Positions 1 to 8,435 of a stretch of DNA of 64,000 nt are shown here, piece after piece. Each line of letters opens with the position of its first letter. Position 1 is the first letter of the stretch. Source of the DNA: Halobacillus amylolyticus (GTDB lineage Bacteria > Bacillota > Bacilli > Bacillales > Halobacillaceae). The DNA lies in the NCBI RefSeq assembly GCF_022921115.1, contig NZ_CP095075.1:1302001-1366000 (forward strand), given 5' to 3'. Position numbers and translations under genes: made by a program. Under the pieces are notes generated by a model that searched no databases, had not been told where the DNA came from, and was given only the letters and a program-made list of their open reading frames with translations.

Positions 1-497
1 ACAATGTCCCTCACCTTTGTTTTTTCCTGATCACTTGAAAAAGCTAACATAAATACATGTAGCAAATAGACCCGTTCCTCATAGTCATCTACGTTCAAAC
101 CATAGTATTGGGCAGTATCAAATAAAAACTTCATTTTGATGCTTAATAGAAGCGGGAAATCTACAGCTCCAAGCCAGAACCCTCCGAATCCCGTGCCCGC
201 TCCTTCCCATGAAGCTGTATTTTTATACTGTTTGAGTCGTTCCTTCACAAGCTCCTCCCGCTCTTTGAATGTCCATGATTCTTTGATCTCTATGGGGTGA
301 ATATATTGCGAGGAAGTTAGCGCAAGCTCAATCATCTTACGAATACTCTCCGTAACGATCGTATGGATGCGCTCAGGAACTCTATCGTTGATCGATGATT
401 GAATGCGTTTTGACGATCGTTGAATGATAGAAGAACGCTTTTCTATCGACTTACTCCATCTCAATGCTTCCTTATACACTTGTGCTTCATAACTCAT
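1..497 (-). CDS. ecsC: EcsC family protein, 3' part missing
   Basis: This is the N-terminal 165 residues of an EcsC-family protein; the rest runs off the left edge of the window. The protein starts MSYEAQVYKEALRW and contains the glycine-rich segment GAGTGFGGFWLGAVDFP, typical of EcsC. A GGGGGATTGTTGG ribosome site precedes the ATG at 497. It lies downstream of ecsB on the same strand, as in the ecsABC order of Bacillus. The biochemical role of EcsC is poorly known. The identification rests on the glycine-rich motif plus gene order. Confidence 0.88.
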   Translation of the reverse strand, partial: MSYEAQVYKEALRWSKSIEKRSSIIQRSSKRIQSSINDRVPERIHTIVTESIRKMIELALTSSQYIHPIEIKESWTFKEREELVKERLKQYKNTASWEGAGTGFGGFWLGAVDFPLLLSIKMKFLFDTAQYYGLNVDDYEERVYLLHVFMLAFSSDQEKTKVRDI

Positions 498-547
498 CCA
501 ACAATCCCCCTGTTTTATAAAAATACGGCCCCCAGCAAGGAACCGTA

Positions 548-1762
548 CTACACCAATTTTTGTTTCACATAGCCTTGAATAAAAGCAAAGCTGAATAGGG
601 TGCCACCTACCATTACGAGTAAAGCACCTAAAAAGTTCGTCTGGATAATAAACAACACGGTAAATAAAACAGTCTGAACGATCATCAACTGCTTAAGACC
701 ATTAAGCATCGCTACTTGCTTCCACTCTGACTTTACCGGGTATAAATCAAGCCAGGCAATAGTACGATGATGATTCCACAATGACATCATCTGAAAGGCA
801 CTTAAATAAAGGAACAAAATAGCAAAGGCCACTTTCATCCAAACATTCGGTACAAACCAAATCGCTAGTCCACCAATTCCTACTAACCGTAAGTACATTC
901 CTAAATAATCACTGCTTCGAACAAACGTGATTCGATACAGATAAGTAAAGGTTTGATTCTGACGATAGCTAATTGGAGCTAACAATAAACGGACAAGTGG
1001 ATGCCTCTTTTTGACGCTGTTTTTTAAATGAGGTACATCCGTGAACATATTGGCTATTCGATAAAAAGTCCGCATCCTGGCTTGATCCTTACTTACGAGT
1101 AAATCAAACGCTAGTCCAGCTTTTTTTCTAGAAAGAGAGTAACCATACAGCATCATGGCAACGAGTAAAACAGTCACGATGCTTGCGAAGACCCATTCTC
1201 CTTTAGCTAGAAAATAAAAGAGAAGAATACTTATTGCCTCTCTCACTATCTGATCCGCCATACGGATATTTGCATTGCGTTCCTTTAACATCCACCAGTT
1301 CGCTAACATGTTCCATACTTTTGCAACGAGAATGACAGCAATCATCATTAAATAATGTCGTGTTCCAAGCTCAGGGTATGATGCAAAATATAATGGGCCG
1401 AGTGCAGCGACAACTAGAAAAATCAAATAAAGCTGGATGATAAAGCTATAGTATAAGCAGCGTTTAAAATAATCACCCAGCTGATGCTCCGCTGGCAGCA
1501 GAAATACTAAGTCCGGCTCTTTTAACAAGGTGCGAACAGGGCTGTAACTGGCAATGAGGCCAAAAGCTATCCCTACAACCCATGCAGTTGGAAACGATTC
1601 AGGAAGCTGCATGAGCCACTGCTGATAGTAATAAGCTAAGGCTGAAACAAAGAAAACCATAGCAATGGCGATATGACCATTGAAAATATAGCGCAAGTAA
1701 CGACTTGTTTCCTTTATATGATCCTGGAAGCGGTGACTCCAAAATTCCTTCGCATTAATCAT
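548..1762 (-). CDS. ecsB: ABC transporter permease EcsB
   Basis: This is a 404-residue integral membrane protein with roughly eight to ten hydrophobic segments, the usual size for EcsB. EcsB is the membrane half of the EcsAB ABC exporter, which in B. subtilis influences protein secretion, processing of the SigW anti-sigma factor RsiW, competence and sporulation. The segment SYSPVRTLLKEPDLVFLLPAE is the family-like loop in the N-terminal third. The start codon overlaps the last codons of ecsA by 8 bases, so translation is probably coupled. The order ecsA-ecsB-ecsC is conserved. Confidence 0.93.
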   Translation of the reverse strand: MINAKEFWSHRFQDHIKETSRYLRYIFNGHIAIAMVFFVSALAYYYQQWLMQLPESFPTAWVVGIAFGLIASYSPVRTLLKEPDLVFLLPAEHQLGDYFKRCLYYSFIIQLYLIFLVVAALGPLYFASYPELGTRHYLMMIAVILVAKVWNMLANWWMLKERNANIRMADQIVREAISILLFYFLAKGEWVFASIVTVLLVAMMLYGYSLSRKKAGLAFDLLVSKDQARMRTFYRIANMFTDVPHLKNSVKKRHPLVRLLLAPISYRQNQTFTYLYRITFVRSSDYLGMYLRLVGIGGLAIWFVPNVWMKVAFAILFLYLSAFQMMSLWNHHRTIAWLDLYPVKSEWKQVAMLNGLKQLMIVQTVLFTVLFIIQTNFLGALLVMVGGTLFSFAFIQGYVKQKLV

Positions 1763-2498
1763 CGTCTTCTTCCTTTGTCAATTCAATATAAATATCGTCC
1801 AGGGAAGCCCCAGGTTTGTTAAAGGATTTCCTAAGCTCATCTAACGTTCCCATCGCTCGTATTTCACCATCATGCAAAATAATAAACCGATCACAGTATT
1901 TCTCAGCTGTCGCTAATATGTGGGTAGACATTAATATACCAGCGCCGTTTTCCTTCATTTCATCCATCCGTTGAAGATAGGATTGAATCCCAAGTGGATC
2001 AAGCCCAACAAACGGTTCATCAACGATATAGAGCTCTGGTTCAATAAGGAAGGCACACATAATCATAACCTTCTGCCTCATCCCTTTTGAAAAATGGACA
2101 GGAAACCAATTGAGCTTCCGTGTTAACCGGAATTCTTTCAATAACGGATCAAGCCTTTTCTTGAAAGTTTCTTCTGGCACATTGTAAGCCATTGCTGTTA
2201 AATGCAAGTGCTCATACAATGTCAATTCATCATACAGAATCGGCATTTCAGGGATATAGGCCAGTTGCTGGCGGTAATTTTCAGGATTCTCTTCGAAAGT
2301 TGTCCCATTGATTGCTACTTTACCTTTTTTAGCTTGCATCATTCCGATGACATGTTTAATCGTCGTACTCTTCCCCGCTCCATTAAGTCCAATTAATCCG
2401 ACGATCTCTCTTGGAAAAACATCAAACGAAATTCCATGCAGTACGTTTTTATGCGTGTAACCACCGTGAAGGTTATCGATATGTAACAATGATTTCAT
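1755..2498 (-). CDS. ecsA: ABC transporter ATP-binding protein EcsA
   Basis: This 247-residue ATPase subunit powers EcsB. Walker A is GLNGAGKSTT, the signature region reads FSKGMRQKVM, and Walker B is LYIVDEPFVGLDP. The start was placed at the ATG at 2498 because AAAGAGGGACGACA lies just before it; an in-frame ATG at 2516 would put the ribosome site inside the gene. The chosen length equals that of B. subtilis EcsA as I recall it. It is the first gene of a minus-strand ecsA-ecsB-ecsC operon, divergent from hit. Mutants in B. subtilis are pleiotropic in secretion and competence. Confidence 0.95.
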   Translation of the reverse strand: MKSLLHIDNLHGGYTHKNVLHGISFDVFPREIVGLIGLNGAGKSTTIKHVIGMMQAKKGKVAINGTTFEENPENYRQQLAYIPEMPILYDELTLYEHLHLTAMAYNVPEETFKKRLDPLLKEFRLTRKLNWFPVHFSKGMRQKVMIMCAFLIEPELYIVDEPFVGLDPLGIQSYLQRMDEMKENGAGILMSTHILATAEKYCDRFIILHDGEIRAMGTLDELRKSFNKPGASLDDIYIELTKEEDDD

Positions 2499-2610
2499 TG
2501 TCGTCCCTCTTTTCATTTGCGTACATTCTTCACAAATTTTATCACACTTTTCTTAAGGCTTGCATCTTTCTACTATAGAGGGACGGATATCGTTAAAACA
2601 CCTTAAATTA

Positions 2611-2619
2611 TGATACAAT
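2611..2619 (+). promoter_or_regulatory. Extended -10 promoter for hit
   Basis: TGATACAAT gives an extended -10 (TG-N-TACAAT) 30 bases before the hit start. No good -35 is seen, as expected for an extended -10 promoter. Confidence 0.5.
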
Positions 2620-2648
2620 TATACAAATGATACCAAGGAGTGAATGTT

Positions 2649-3083
2649 ATGACACAAGTAGATGATTGTATTTTTTGCAAAATTATTAACGGTGACATCC
2701 CGTCGGCTAAGGTGTATGAGGATAAAGATGTGTATGCCTTCCTAGATATTAGCCAAGTTACAAAGGGTCATACGCTCATTATTCCTAAAGAACATACGAA
2801 GGACATTTATCATACTCAATCAGGTGTAGCCGAAAAATTGTTCGCACGAGTACCTAAGATTGCCAGTGCGATTAAGACATCCTTTCAGCCTATCGGTTTA
2901 AACCTGTTAAACAATAATGAAGAGCCTGCCGGACAATCTGTTTTTCATCTACATATCCACCTTATTCCCCGCTATGGTGCTGAGGATGGATTTGAACCAA
3001 AATGGACGGTTCATACAGAAGATTATACCAACGAAGATTTGCAATCCATTGCTGAGCAAATTAATCAAAATATTCAGAAATAG
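2649..3083 (+). CDS. hit: HIT family nucleotide-binding hydrolase
   Basis: This is a 144-residue histidine-triad protein of the Hint type, which binds purine nucleotides and hydrolyses nucleoside phosphoramidate-like bonds. The N-terminal CIFCKIINGDIPSAKVYED is typical of the family. The catalytic triad motif is QSVFHLHIHLIPRY (HxHxH) near residue 100. The ATG at 2649 sits 8 bases after AAGGAG; a GTG nine bases upstream lies inside that ribosome site and was rejected. In B. subtilis hit also lies divergent to ecsA. The serC gene that follows hit in B. subtilis is absent here, so trpP follows directly. Confidence 0.95.
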   Translation: MTQVDDCIFCKIINGDIPSAKVYEDKDVYAFLDISQVTKGHTLIIPKEHTKDIYHTQSGVAEKLFARVPKIASAIKTSFQPIGLNLLNNNEEPAGQSVFHLHIHLIPRYGAEDGFEPKWTVHTEDYTNEDLQSIAEQINQNIQK

Positions 3084-3097
3084 GCAAAGTGAAGACT

Positions 3098-3125
3098 TTG
3101 CATTCCCATTGTTTTTTGCTATAAT
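3098..3125 (+). promoter_or_regulatory. SigA-type promoter for trpP
   Basis: TTGCAT (3098-3103) and TATAAT (3120-3125) are separated by 16 bases, about 90 bases before the trpP start. This leaves a leader that holds the TRAP-like site. Confidence 0.65.
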
Positions 3126-3166
3126 AAGGCTATGCTTTTGCAGGCGGTCAAAAAGATACGTCTGAG

Positions 3167-3204
3167 GAGTAAATTATAGATTAGATGAGTAGAGATGAGG
3201 AGAG
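3167..3204 (+). promoter_or_regulatory. TRAP (MtrB) binding site overlapping trpP ribosome site
   Basis: Six NAG triplets, TAG, TAG, GAG, GAG, GAG and GAG, begin at 3177, 3182, 3187, 3192, 3197 and 3202, each separated by exactly two bases. A further GAG at 3167 is in the same 5-base register, with one imperfect triplet between. The last triplets overlap the AGGAG ribosome site of trpP. Known TRAP sites are rows of GAG/TAG triplets with 2-3 base spacers, and TRAP is known to repress trpP translation in B. subtilis. This layout fits tryptophan-dependent blocking of ribosome access. Confidence 0.85.
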
Positions 3205-3212
3205 ATGTTCAA

Positions 3213-3743
3213 GTGAATACACGTGTATTAGTTATGCTATCGTTACTTGTTGGAATTGGTGCAGTACTGCATGCCATTGTCCCCCCGTTTTTCTTGGGGA
3301 TGCGTCCGGATATGATGCTTGCCATGATGTTCTTAGGAATTATGCTTTTTCCTAAACTTCAATATGTCATTATTCTATCTGTCGCAACCGGCTTTATTTC
3401 AGCCTTAACCACAACCGTTCCAGGAGGTCAGTTAGCTAACTTAATTGATAAACCTTTAACTGCTTTAGCATTCTTTGGCTTGTATCTATCACTACGTAAG
3501 TTGCTTAAGAAAGCAGTTGCACCTGTTCTTACAGCAGTCGGAACGATCATAAGCGGTACTATTTTCTTAAGCTGTGTCCTATTCGTTATCGGACTTATGG
3601 ATGCAAGCTTTACGGTTATGTTTGCCACTATTGTGCTACCTACAGCTGCGGTGAATACGATCGTTATGGTAGTTATTTATCCAATTGCACAACGGATTAT
3701 GAAGCGGACACAGATCAATCCATCTGTTCCTGTACAACCATAG
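3213..3743 (+). CDS. trpP: Tryptophan transporter TrpP
   Basis: This is a 176-residue membrane protein with five or so hydrophobic helices. The segment IGAVLHAIVPPFFLGMRPDM and the following ALTTTVPGGQLANLIDK are characteristic of TrpP (formerly YhaG), the probable tryptophan uptake protein. The GTG at 3213 was chosen as start: AGGAG lies 10 bases upstream and the protein then aligns end to end with B. subtilis TrpP. An upstream in-frame ATG at 3195 lies inside the TRAP site. Regulation by tryptophan-bound TRAP is strongly suggested by the leader. A terminator follows. Confidence 0.92.
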   Translation: MNTRVLVMLSLLVGIGAVLHAIVPPFFLGMRPDMMLAMMFLGIMLFPKLQYVIILSVATGFISALTTTVPGGQLANLIDKPLTALAFFGLYLSLRKLLKKAVAPVLTAVGTIISGTIFLSCVLFVIGLMDASFTVMFATIVLPTAAVNTIVMVVIYPIAQRIMKRTQINPSVPVQP

Positions 3744-3778
3744 ATCCGGCTAGTAGCTACTCAATCATGCCAAATTAC

Positions 3779-3815
3779 AAAGACCGCTACATCTTTTGTA
3801 GTGGTCTTTTTCTCT
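3779..3815 (+). terminator. Terminator of trpP
   Basis: AAAGACCGCTAC and GTAGTGGTCTTT form a 12-bp stem with a 6-base loop, followed by a T-rich tail. Confidence 0.85.
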
Positions 3816-3915
3816 AAGAAACACTCTTTTTTAAACATTTTCATTAATTTAGGTTTCAATCGTACATATTAAGAGAAAATAATAAGTAGGAACTTGATAC
3901 GAAAGGGGATTTTTT

Positions 3916-4320
3916 ATGCCAAACGCAAAATCGCTTGTACTCGGAATGATCGTGGGTGGGGTCACTGGCGCTGCCTATACATTATTTAACACACCATCAT
4001 CTGGACGTGACTTCCGTGAAAACGCCAAACTTAAAAGTGAAAATCTAAAAACAACGATTATGAGTTTAAAAGAGGAAGGAATGCAGTTAAAAGATCAAAT
4101 TGCTCAAACTTCCAAAGAAGGTGCTGAACTGATCAAGGAACTTTCTGAGGATGTGAAAGTATCCATTGAAAGCTGGAAGCAAACGGTTGAACCTCACCAA
4201 AAAAATATTCAAAAATACCTTGAACAGATTGAAGAAAGCCTAAAAGAACTTGAGGAAAAGGCAAAGGCAGAGCAAGATACCGACACACAGCCTAGTCATG
4301 AAGTCATTAATCACCAATAA
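3916..4320 (+). CDS. yhaH: YtxH-domain protein YhaH
   Basis: This is a 134-residue protein with one N-terminal hydrophobic segment (LVLGMIVGGVTGAAYTLF) followed by a long charged coiled-coil region and an acidic tail. This is the YtxH/gas-vesicle-like domain architecture seen in B. subtilis YhaH. It is probably membrane-anchored with the coiled coil in the cytoplasm. The function is unknown, although YtxH-type proteins are often stress-induced. GAAAGGGGA precedes the ATG. Position after trpP matches the B. subtilis order. Confidence 0.85.
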   Translation: MPNAKSLVLGMIVGGVTGAAYTLFNTPSSGRDFRENAKLKSENLKTTIMSLKEEGMQLKDQIAQTSKEGAELIKELSEDVKVSIESWKQTVEPHQKNIQKYLEQIEESLKELEEKAKAEQDTDTQPSHEVINHQ

Positions 4321-4339
4321 AGTTCTTGATATTTTTAAT

Positions 4340-4388
4340 AAAAACAACCCAAAAAGGTTCAGCTCCTTTTTATTGGGTTGTTTTTTTA
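4340..4388 (+). terminator. Terminator of yhaH
   Basis: AACAACCCAA pairs with TTGGGTTGTT around an inner AAAGG/CCTTT stem, followed by seven T. Confidence 0.85.
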
Positions 4389-4394
4389 TATACA

Positions 4395-4434
4395 AAAGGC
4401 TGCACACAAACCTATTGCTGTGTGCAGCCTTTTT
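4395..4434 (-). terminator. Terminator of the opuA operon
   Basis: GGCTGCACACA and TGTGTGCAGCC form a perfect 11-bp stem flanked by A and T runs on both sides. It lies 14 bases beyond the opuAC stop and may work in both directions. Confidence 0.85.
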
Positions 4435-4447
4435 ATTTATGACTCCA

Positions 4448-5380
4448 TTACTCCTTTGGCTGCAGGTCTTCGATTGAATCCACATCCATGTAAGATGGAA
4501 CCACAAGTCCAACTTTAGCCCCTTCTAGATTTTCACCTAGATCAACTAGACTATCTTTATATTCTGCATATAAATCACCGTGAGTGGCTGGTAGCCAAGC
4601 CGCGACCATACCTGCTACTTCACCTTCTGCAACAGCTTCCCACATTGGCCCATTATTCAGTGGTGTAATCGTTACATCAAATCCTTGCTGTTTCAATACT
4701 TCTGCGACCACGTTTGTTGATGCTATTTCGGTATCCCAATTTACATAAACAAGCTCCACTTCAGTACCATCAACTGTTTCTGTACCTTCTGTCCAAGAAC
4801 TTACTTTATCTTGGTTCTCTTCGATCCATGCTTTTGCAGCTTCTTCCGGGGCAACACCGTCATTAATTTCTAGCATCACGTTCTCTATATCTTCTCCAGT
4901 CCACTGAAATGCATCAAGAATTTTATAGGCATTCGGCTTATCTTCTTCAAGTCCTTGACGAACCATTGTCTTAATTTGCTCTGCTTCCCCAAATACGCCT
5001 TTAGGGTCCTTAAGATATTTCAGGTCATATTTTGCGAATTTCCAGTGTGGAGACCAGCCAGTTACTACGATAGGTTCTTCATTTTCAATCGCATCACCTA
5101 GAGCCGTCGCCATAGCACCTGAAGAAGAAGTTGCAACTTCCCACCCTGCGAGGCTTTCGTATTCTTCAACAGCTTTCTGTGATGCTGCTACAACACCAGC
5201 ACCTGCTTCGATACCAGTAATTGTATAATCCAATTGCTCTCCATAGCTTGCTTTTTCACTATCTTCTCCACCGCTTGTATCTGTAGATGCCTCTTCTTCA
5301 GATGATCCACACCCTGCAGCTACAAGAGTAAGTGAAAGTCCTGCAGTAATTCCTAGACGCTTCCAGTCTAAATTAAACAT
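4448..5380 (-). CDS. opuAC: Glycine betaine ABC transporter substrate-binding lipoprotein
   Basis: This 310-residue lipoprotein has signal peptide MFNLDWKRLGITAGLSLTL and lipobox VAAGC with the lipidated cysteine at residue 24. A Ser/Glu/Asp-rich linker follows. The OpuAC-type ligand-binding domain contains tryptophans in the contexts TGWSPHWKF, VYVNWDTE and MVAAWLPATH, of the kind that form the aromatic cage for quaternary ammonium groups in this family. It would capture glycine betaine outside the membrane and deliver it to OpuAB. It is the last gene of opuAA-opuAB-opuAC, 80 bases after opuAB. The strongly acidic surface fits a salt-exposed protein. Confidence 0.95.
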   Translation of the reverse strand: MFNLDWKRLGITAGLSLTLVAAGCGSSEEEASTDTSGGEDSEKASYGEQLDYTITGIEAGAGVVAASQKAVEEYESLAGWEVATSSSGAMATALGDAIENEEPIVVTGWSPHWKFAKYDLKYLKDPKGVFGEAEQIKTMVRQGLEEDKPNAYKILDAFQWTGEDIENVMLEINDGVAPEEAAKAWIEENQDKVSSWTEGTETVDGTEVELVYVNWDTEIASTNVVAEVLKQQGFDVTITPLNNGPMWEAVAEGEVAGMVAAWLPATHGDLYAEYKDSLVDLGENLEGAKVGLVVPSYMDVDSIEDLQPKE

Positions 5381-5460
5381 TAAAACCTCTCCCCTTTATA
5401 AAGTTATCTATTGTTAAAAGACTGAGACCAGCCTTTTTAACCTCTTACTAACACAATTTA

Positions 5461-6312
5461 TTAAGCTTGATCTCCACGCTGAGTGTTTAAGTTTTGTGTG
5501 AAGCGGTCAATAATAATAGCTAGGATAACTATCCCAAGACCCGCAACGAAGCCTGTTCCGACTTCAGCACGTTGAAGACCTGTTATAACTGTTTGACCAA
5601 GTCCCTTCGCACCAATCATTGAAGCAATTACAACCATGGATAGGGCTAACATAACGGTTTGGTTGATTCCTGCCATAATTGTTTTTTTAGCCATAGGGAG
5701 CTGGACTTTAAAAAGCTTTTGGAATCCTGTTGTACCAAAGGCATCAGATGCTTCAATTAGTTCATGTGAAACTTGACGAATACCCAGGTTTGTAAAGCGA
5801 ACCGTTGGCGGTGTTGCAAAAATAACGGATGCAAATACACCTGGAACCATACCAATACTGAAGAAAGCAACAGCAGGGATTAAATAAACAAATGCTGGCA
5901 TCGTCTGCATAAAATCTAAAATTGGTGTAAGAATACTCTCTATCATTTTACTTTTCGCCATCCAGATTCCAAATGGAACACCAATAATGACGGATATTAA
6001 GCTGGCAAAAACCACCAAAGTAAATGTATTCATTAGCTCTGGCCATAGCTCTTGGTTTTGGATAAACCATAGTCCGATTACCGAAAAAGCTGTAAGTCCG
6101 AACTTTTTACCTGAAACAAAGAAGGATAGCAAACCAACGACTACAATAAACAGCCAAATTGGGATTTCCATTAGCAGTCCTTCAGCAAAGAATTCAATAA
6201 AATTACCAAAGTCTTCTTTTATAAAGTCAAATAAAAATTCAAATGTGTCTGTTGTCCATTCTGTAGCTGCAGAGACCCATTCAGCTACTGGGAGTTTAGG
6301 AATTAGTTTCAT
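5461..6312 (-). CDS. opuAB: Glycine betaine ABC transporter permease
   Basis: This 283-residue membrane subunit of the OpuA importer has an N-terminal amphipathic part ([20 protein letters not shown]) followed by several transmembrane helices. The binding-protein-dependent transport signature, the cytoplasmic EAA loop, reads [20 protein letters not shown] near residues 186-205. GAGGTGAA precedes the ATG. The start overlaps the end of opuAA by 17 bases, implying translational coupling. With OpuAA and OpuAC it forms an osmotically activated glycine betaine uptake system. Confidence 0.95.
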   Translation of the reverse strand: MKLIPKLPVAEWVSAATEWTTDTFEFLFDFIKEDFGNFIEFFAEGLLMEIPIWLFIVVVGLLSFFVSGKKFGLTAFSVIGLWFIQNQELWPELMNTFTLVVFASLISVIIGVPFGIWMAKSKMIESILTPILDFMQTMPAFVYLIPAVAFFSIGMVPGVFASVIFATPPTVRFTNLGIRQVSHELIEASDAFGTTGFQKLFKVQLPMAKKTIMAGINQTVMLALSMVVIASMIGAKGLGQTVITGLQRAEVGTGFVAGLGIVILAIIIDRFTQNLNTQRGDQA

Positions 6313-7498
6313 TTAAATTCACCTCATTTCCAGCTAATGCTGCAATGACTGTTCCTCTAACAATAATCCCGATCAATTTGCCATCTTCAATAACAGCAAC
6401 AGGTACTGGGGCATCATGAATAATCGTAAAGATTTCTTGCATTGACGTGTCTTTTTTAACCTGTGGCACATCTTTACGCAAAATCGATTTTAGATCTCTT
6501 TGTTCTTTTTTAGCTGCTTCGGAAACATCATCAGCTGTCACAAATCCGTGAAGATTTCTTTTCGCATCTGTAACATAAATACTAGAAAGCCCTTCTTTAC
6601 GCATCCTCTCAAGCGCTGTTCTCGGACCGTGTTTCTCGATGTCGACCGTTTCCGGACGCTTCATGACATGCTCAGCCGTTAATACTTTCGAGCGGTCCAC
6701 ATCCTCGACGAATTTCTCTACATAATCGTTTGCAGGATTAACTAAGATTTCTTCAGGTGTTCCAATTTGAACAATACGTCCATCCTTCATTAATGCGATA
6801 CGATCGCCAATTCTTAATGCCTCATCCAAATCATGTGTAATGAAAAGAATAGTTTTCTTCATCGATTCTTGAAGCTCTAACAGCTCATCCTGCATTTCTT
6901 TTCGAATAAGCGGGTCAAGCGCGGAGAAAGCTTCATCCATAAGTAATATTTCTGGGTCATTGGCAAGCGCACGCGCTAACCCCACACGCTGCTGCATTCC
7001 GCCAGAAAGCTGGACTGGAAATTGATGAATATATCCGCCAAGCCCTACCATTTCTAAGGATTCTTGAGCTTTTTTCTTTCTTTCGTCTTTATCCACACCT
7101 TGGACTTCCAAGCCAAACTCCGCATTTTCTAAAATCGTCCGATGCGGAAACAAAGCAAAACGCTGAAACACCATACTTAATTTTTGACGACGTACTTCTC
7201 GTAATTTTTGCTTATCGATTTTAGCTAGGTCTTCCCCATTAATCAAAACACTTCCTTCAGTCGGTTCAATTAATCTATTAATTAGACGGACTAAAGTAGA
7301 TTTACCACTTCCGGAAAGACCCATGATGACGAAAATTTCTCCTTCCTCTACATTAAAGGAAGCTCGGTTCACGCCTACTGTATTTCCGGCTTTTTCTAAT
7401 ATTTCTTCTTTAGATAAACCCTTATCTAAATACTTCGTTGCCTTTTTCGCATTCTTTCCGAAGATTTTAGATAAGTCTTTAACTTCAATGATCGGCAC
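6296..7498 (-). CDS. opuAA: Glycine betaine ABC transporter ATP-binding protein with CBS domains
   Basis: This 400-residue ATPase has the long OpuAA-type N-terminus ([20 protein letters not shown]), Walker [10 protein letters not shown], signature [15 protein letters not shown], Walker [13 protein letters not shown], and a C-terminal pair of CBS domains (residues about 285-395). In OpuA homologues the CBS module senses ionic strength and gates transport. The GTG at 7498 is preferred because AGAGGTGAG lies 5 bases upstream; another in-frame GTG at 7507 lies in the ribosome site. It is first in the opuA operon and divergent from a GbsR-type regulator. Confidence 0.95.
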   Translation of the reverse strand: MPIIEVKDLSKIFGKNAKKATKYLDKGLSKEEILEKAGNTVGVNRASFNVEEGEIFVIMGLSGSGKSTLVRLINRLIEPTEGSVLINGEDLAKIDKQKLREVRRQKLSMVFQRFALFPHRTILENAEFGLEVQGVDKDERKKKAQESLEMVGLGGYIHQFPVQLSGGMQQRVGLARALANDPEILLMDEAFSALDPLIRKEMQDELLELQESMKKTILFITHDLDEALRIGDRIALMKDGRIVQIGTPEEILVNPANDYVEKFVEDVDRSKVLTAEHVMKRPETVDIEKHGPRTALERMRKEGLSSIYVTDAKRNLHGFVTADDVSEAAKKEQRDLKSILRKDVPQVKKDTSMQEIFTIIHDAPVPVAVIEDGKLIGIIVRGTVIAALAGNEVNLNETNS

Positions 7499-7611
7499 AT
7501 CTCTCACCTCTTAGCTTAAATTGTTCATTAGTAGTACAGGCCAACGTACTTTATTACAGCGACTTATATACTGTAACCTATTTGCAATATAAAGTTCAAA
7601 CGATAAATCCT

Positions 7612-7617
7612 ATTGTA
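7612..7617 (-). promoter_or_regulatory. Candidate -10 of the opuA promoter
   Basis: On the minus strand this reads TACAAT, nine bases downstream of the 32-bp palindrome. The matching -35 region would fall inside the palindrome. The -35 hexamer is not recognisable, so this is tentative. The leader to opuAA would be about 100 bases. Confidence 0.4.
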
Positions 7618-7626
7618 TAAGTTTAA

Positions 7627-7658
7627 AAATTACGTACAGTTTAAACTGTACGTAATTT
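7627..7658. promoter_or_regulatory. Perfect 32-bp palindrome, probable operator
   Basis: The left half is AAATTACGTACAGTTT and the right half is its exact reverse complement, with no spacer. It lies between opuAA and the divergent GbsR-type regulator and overlaps the likely -35 region of opuA. A dimeric or tetrameric winged-helix regulator would fit such a site. The perfection of the dyad is what is seen; the link to the neighbouring regulator is inference. Confidence 0.75.
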
Positions 7659-7780
7659 AGCGCAGGAAACGTGGCTATTTTCGCCTATTTCCTTCGAATT
7701 TCAACTCAATCTGTAATTTTTCAATTTATGGTATATATAGTAGTGTGTTGTTGACCCTACTTGAGCGGAGGAGAGATCTT

Positions 7781-8287
7781 ATGGAGCTTTATGATCGTCA
7801 AACACTTGAACACTTGAATACCAAGGTGATCCAGGAGTTCTCTAAAACACTAGAAATGTTTGGGCTATCACCAGGGGATGCTCGCTTATTTGTTACCCTT
7901 TATATCCATCGTACACCCATGACCTTAGATGAAATGAGCGAAGCGCTCGGCAAGAGTAAAACTTCTATGAGTACAGGTGTCCGCAATTTAGCTGACCAAG
8001 GATTAGTTGAACGCGTCTGGAAGAAGGGGTTTAGAAAAGATCTATATAAAGCAGATGAAAATTTATATAGTAAGTTTATGAATACTTATATTAAGAAGTG
8101 GCTTACAGCGAGTCATGAGCAGATGGTTACACTTCAATCACTCGACAACCAAATGGAAGCGGATTCAGATGAAAAGGAACGGCCTTATGAAGTCGCTCAA
8201 TTGCAGAAAAGAGTGGATGATATGATTCGTTTTCATAGACTCATATCTGAGGCATTTAAAGAAATCCAACCAAATAGCTCAAGGTAA
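7781..8287 (+). CDS. GbsR-type transcriptional regulator next to opuA
   Basis: This 168-residue winged-helix protein belongs to the GbsR family, MarR-like regulators of choline and glycine betaine genes in Bacillaceae. The recognition region reads MSEALGKSKTSMSTGVRNLA, followed by the wing VERVWKKGFRKDLYKAD. Both are hallmarks of GbsR and OpcR. The C-terminal half is helical and probably dimerises. The ATG at 7781 follows GGAGGAGAGATCTT. Divergence from opuAA and the 32-bp palindrome between them suggest that it controls opuA, and perhaps itself. The family includes repressors relieved by choline. The effector here cannot be read from sequence. Confidence 0.88.
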   Translation: MELYDRQTLEHLNTKVIQEFSKTLEMFGLSPGDARLFVTLYIHRTPMTLDEMSEALGKSKTSMSTGVRNLADQGLVERVWKKGFRKDLYKADENLYSKFMNTYIKKWLTASHEQMVTLQSLDNQMEADSDEKERPYEVAQLQKRVDDMIRFHRLISEAFKEIQPNSSR

Positions 8288-8291
8288 CCCA

Positions 8292-8331
8292 ACCTATGCT
8301 AAGTGAACGACTTAGTATAGGTTTTATTTTT
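8292..8331 (+). terminator. Terminator of the GbsR-type gene
   Basis: ACCTATGCTAAGT and ACTTAGTATAGGT form a stem around GAACG, followed by a T-rich stretch. Confidence 0.8.
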
Positions 8332-8435
8332 GTTTAGGAAGGAAGATATTTGATTATGGTAAGAATTTGACTCCTCGAAGCGTGAGAATGATAAGCGTAG
8401 TACATATATTGAACTATCCAATGAGGGGGGGGAAT

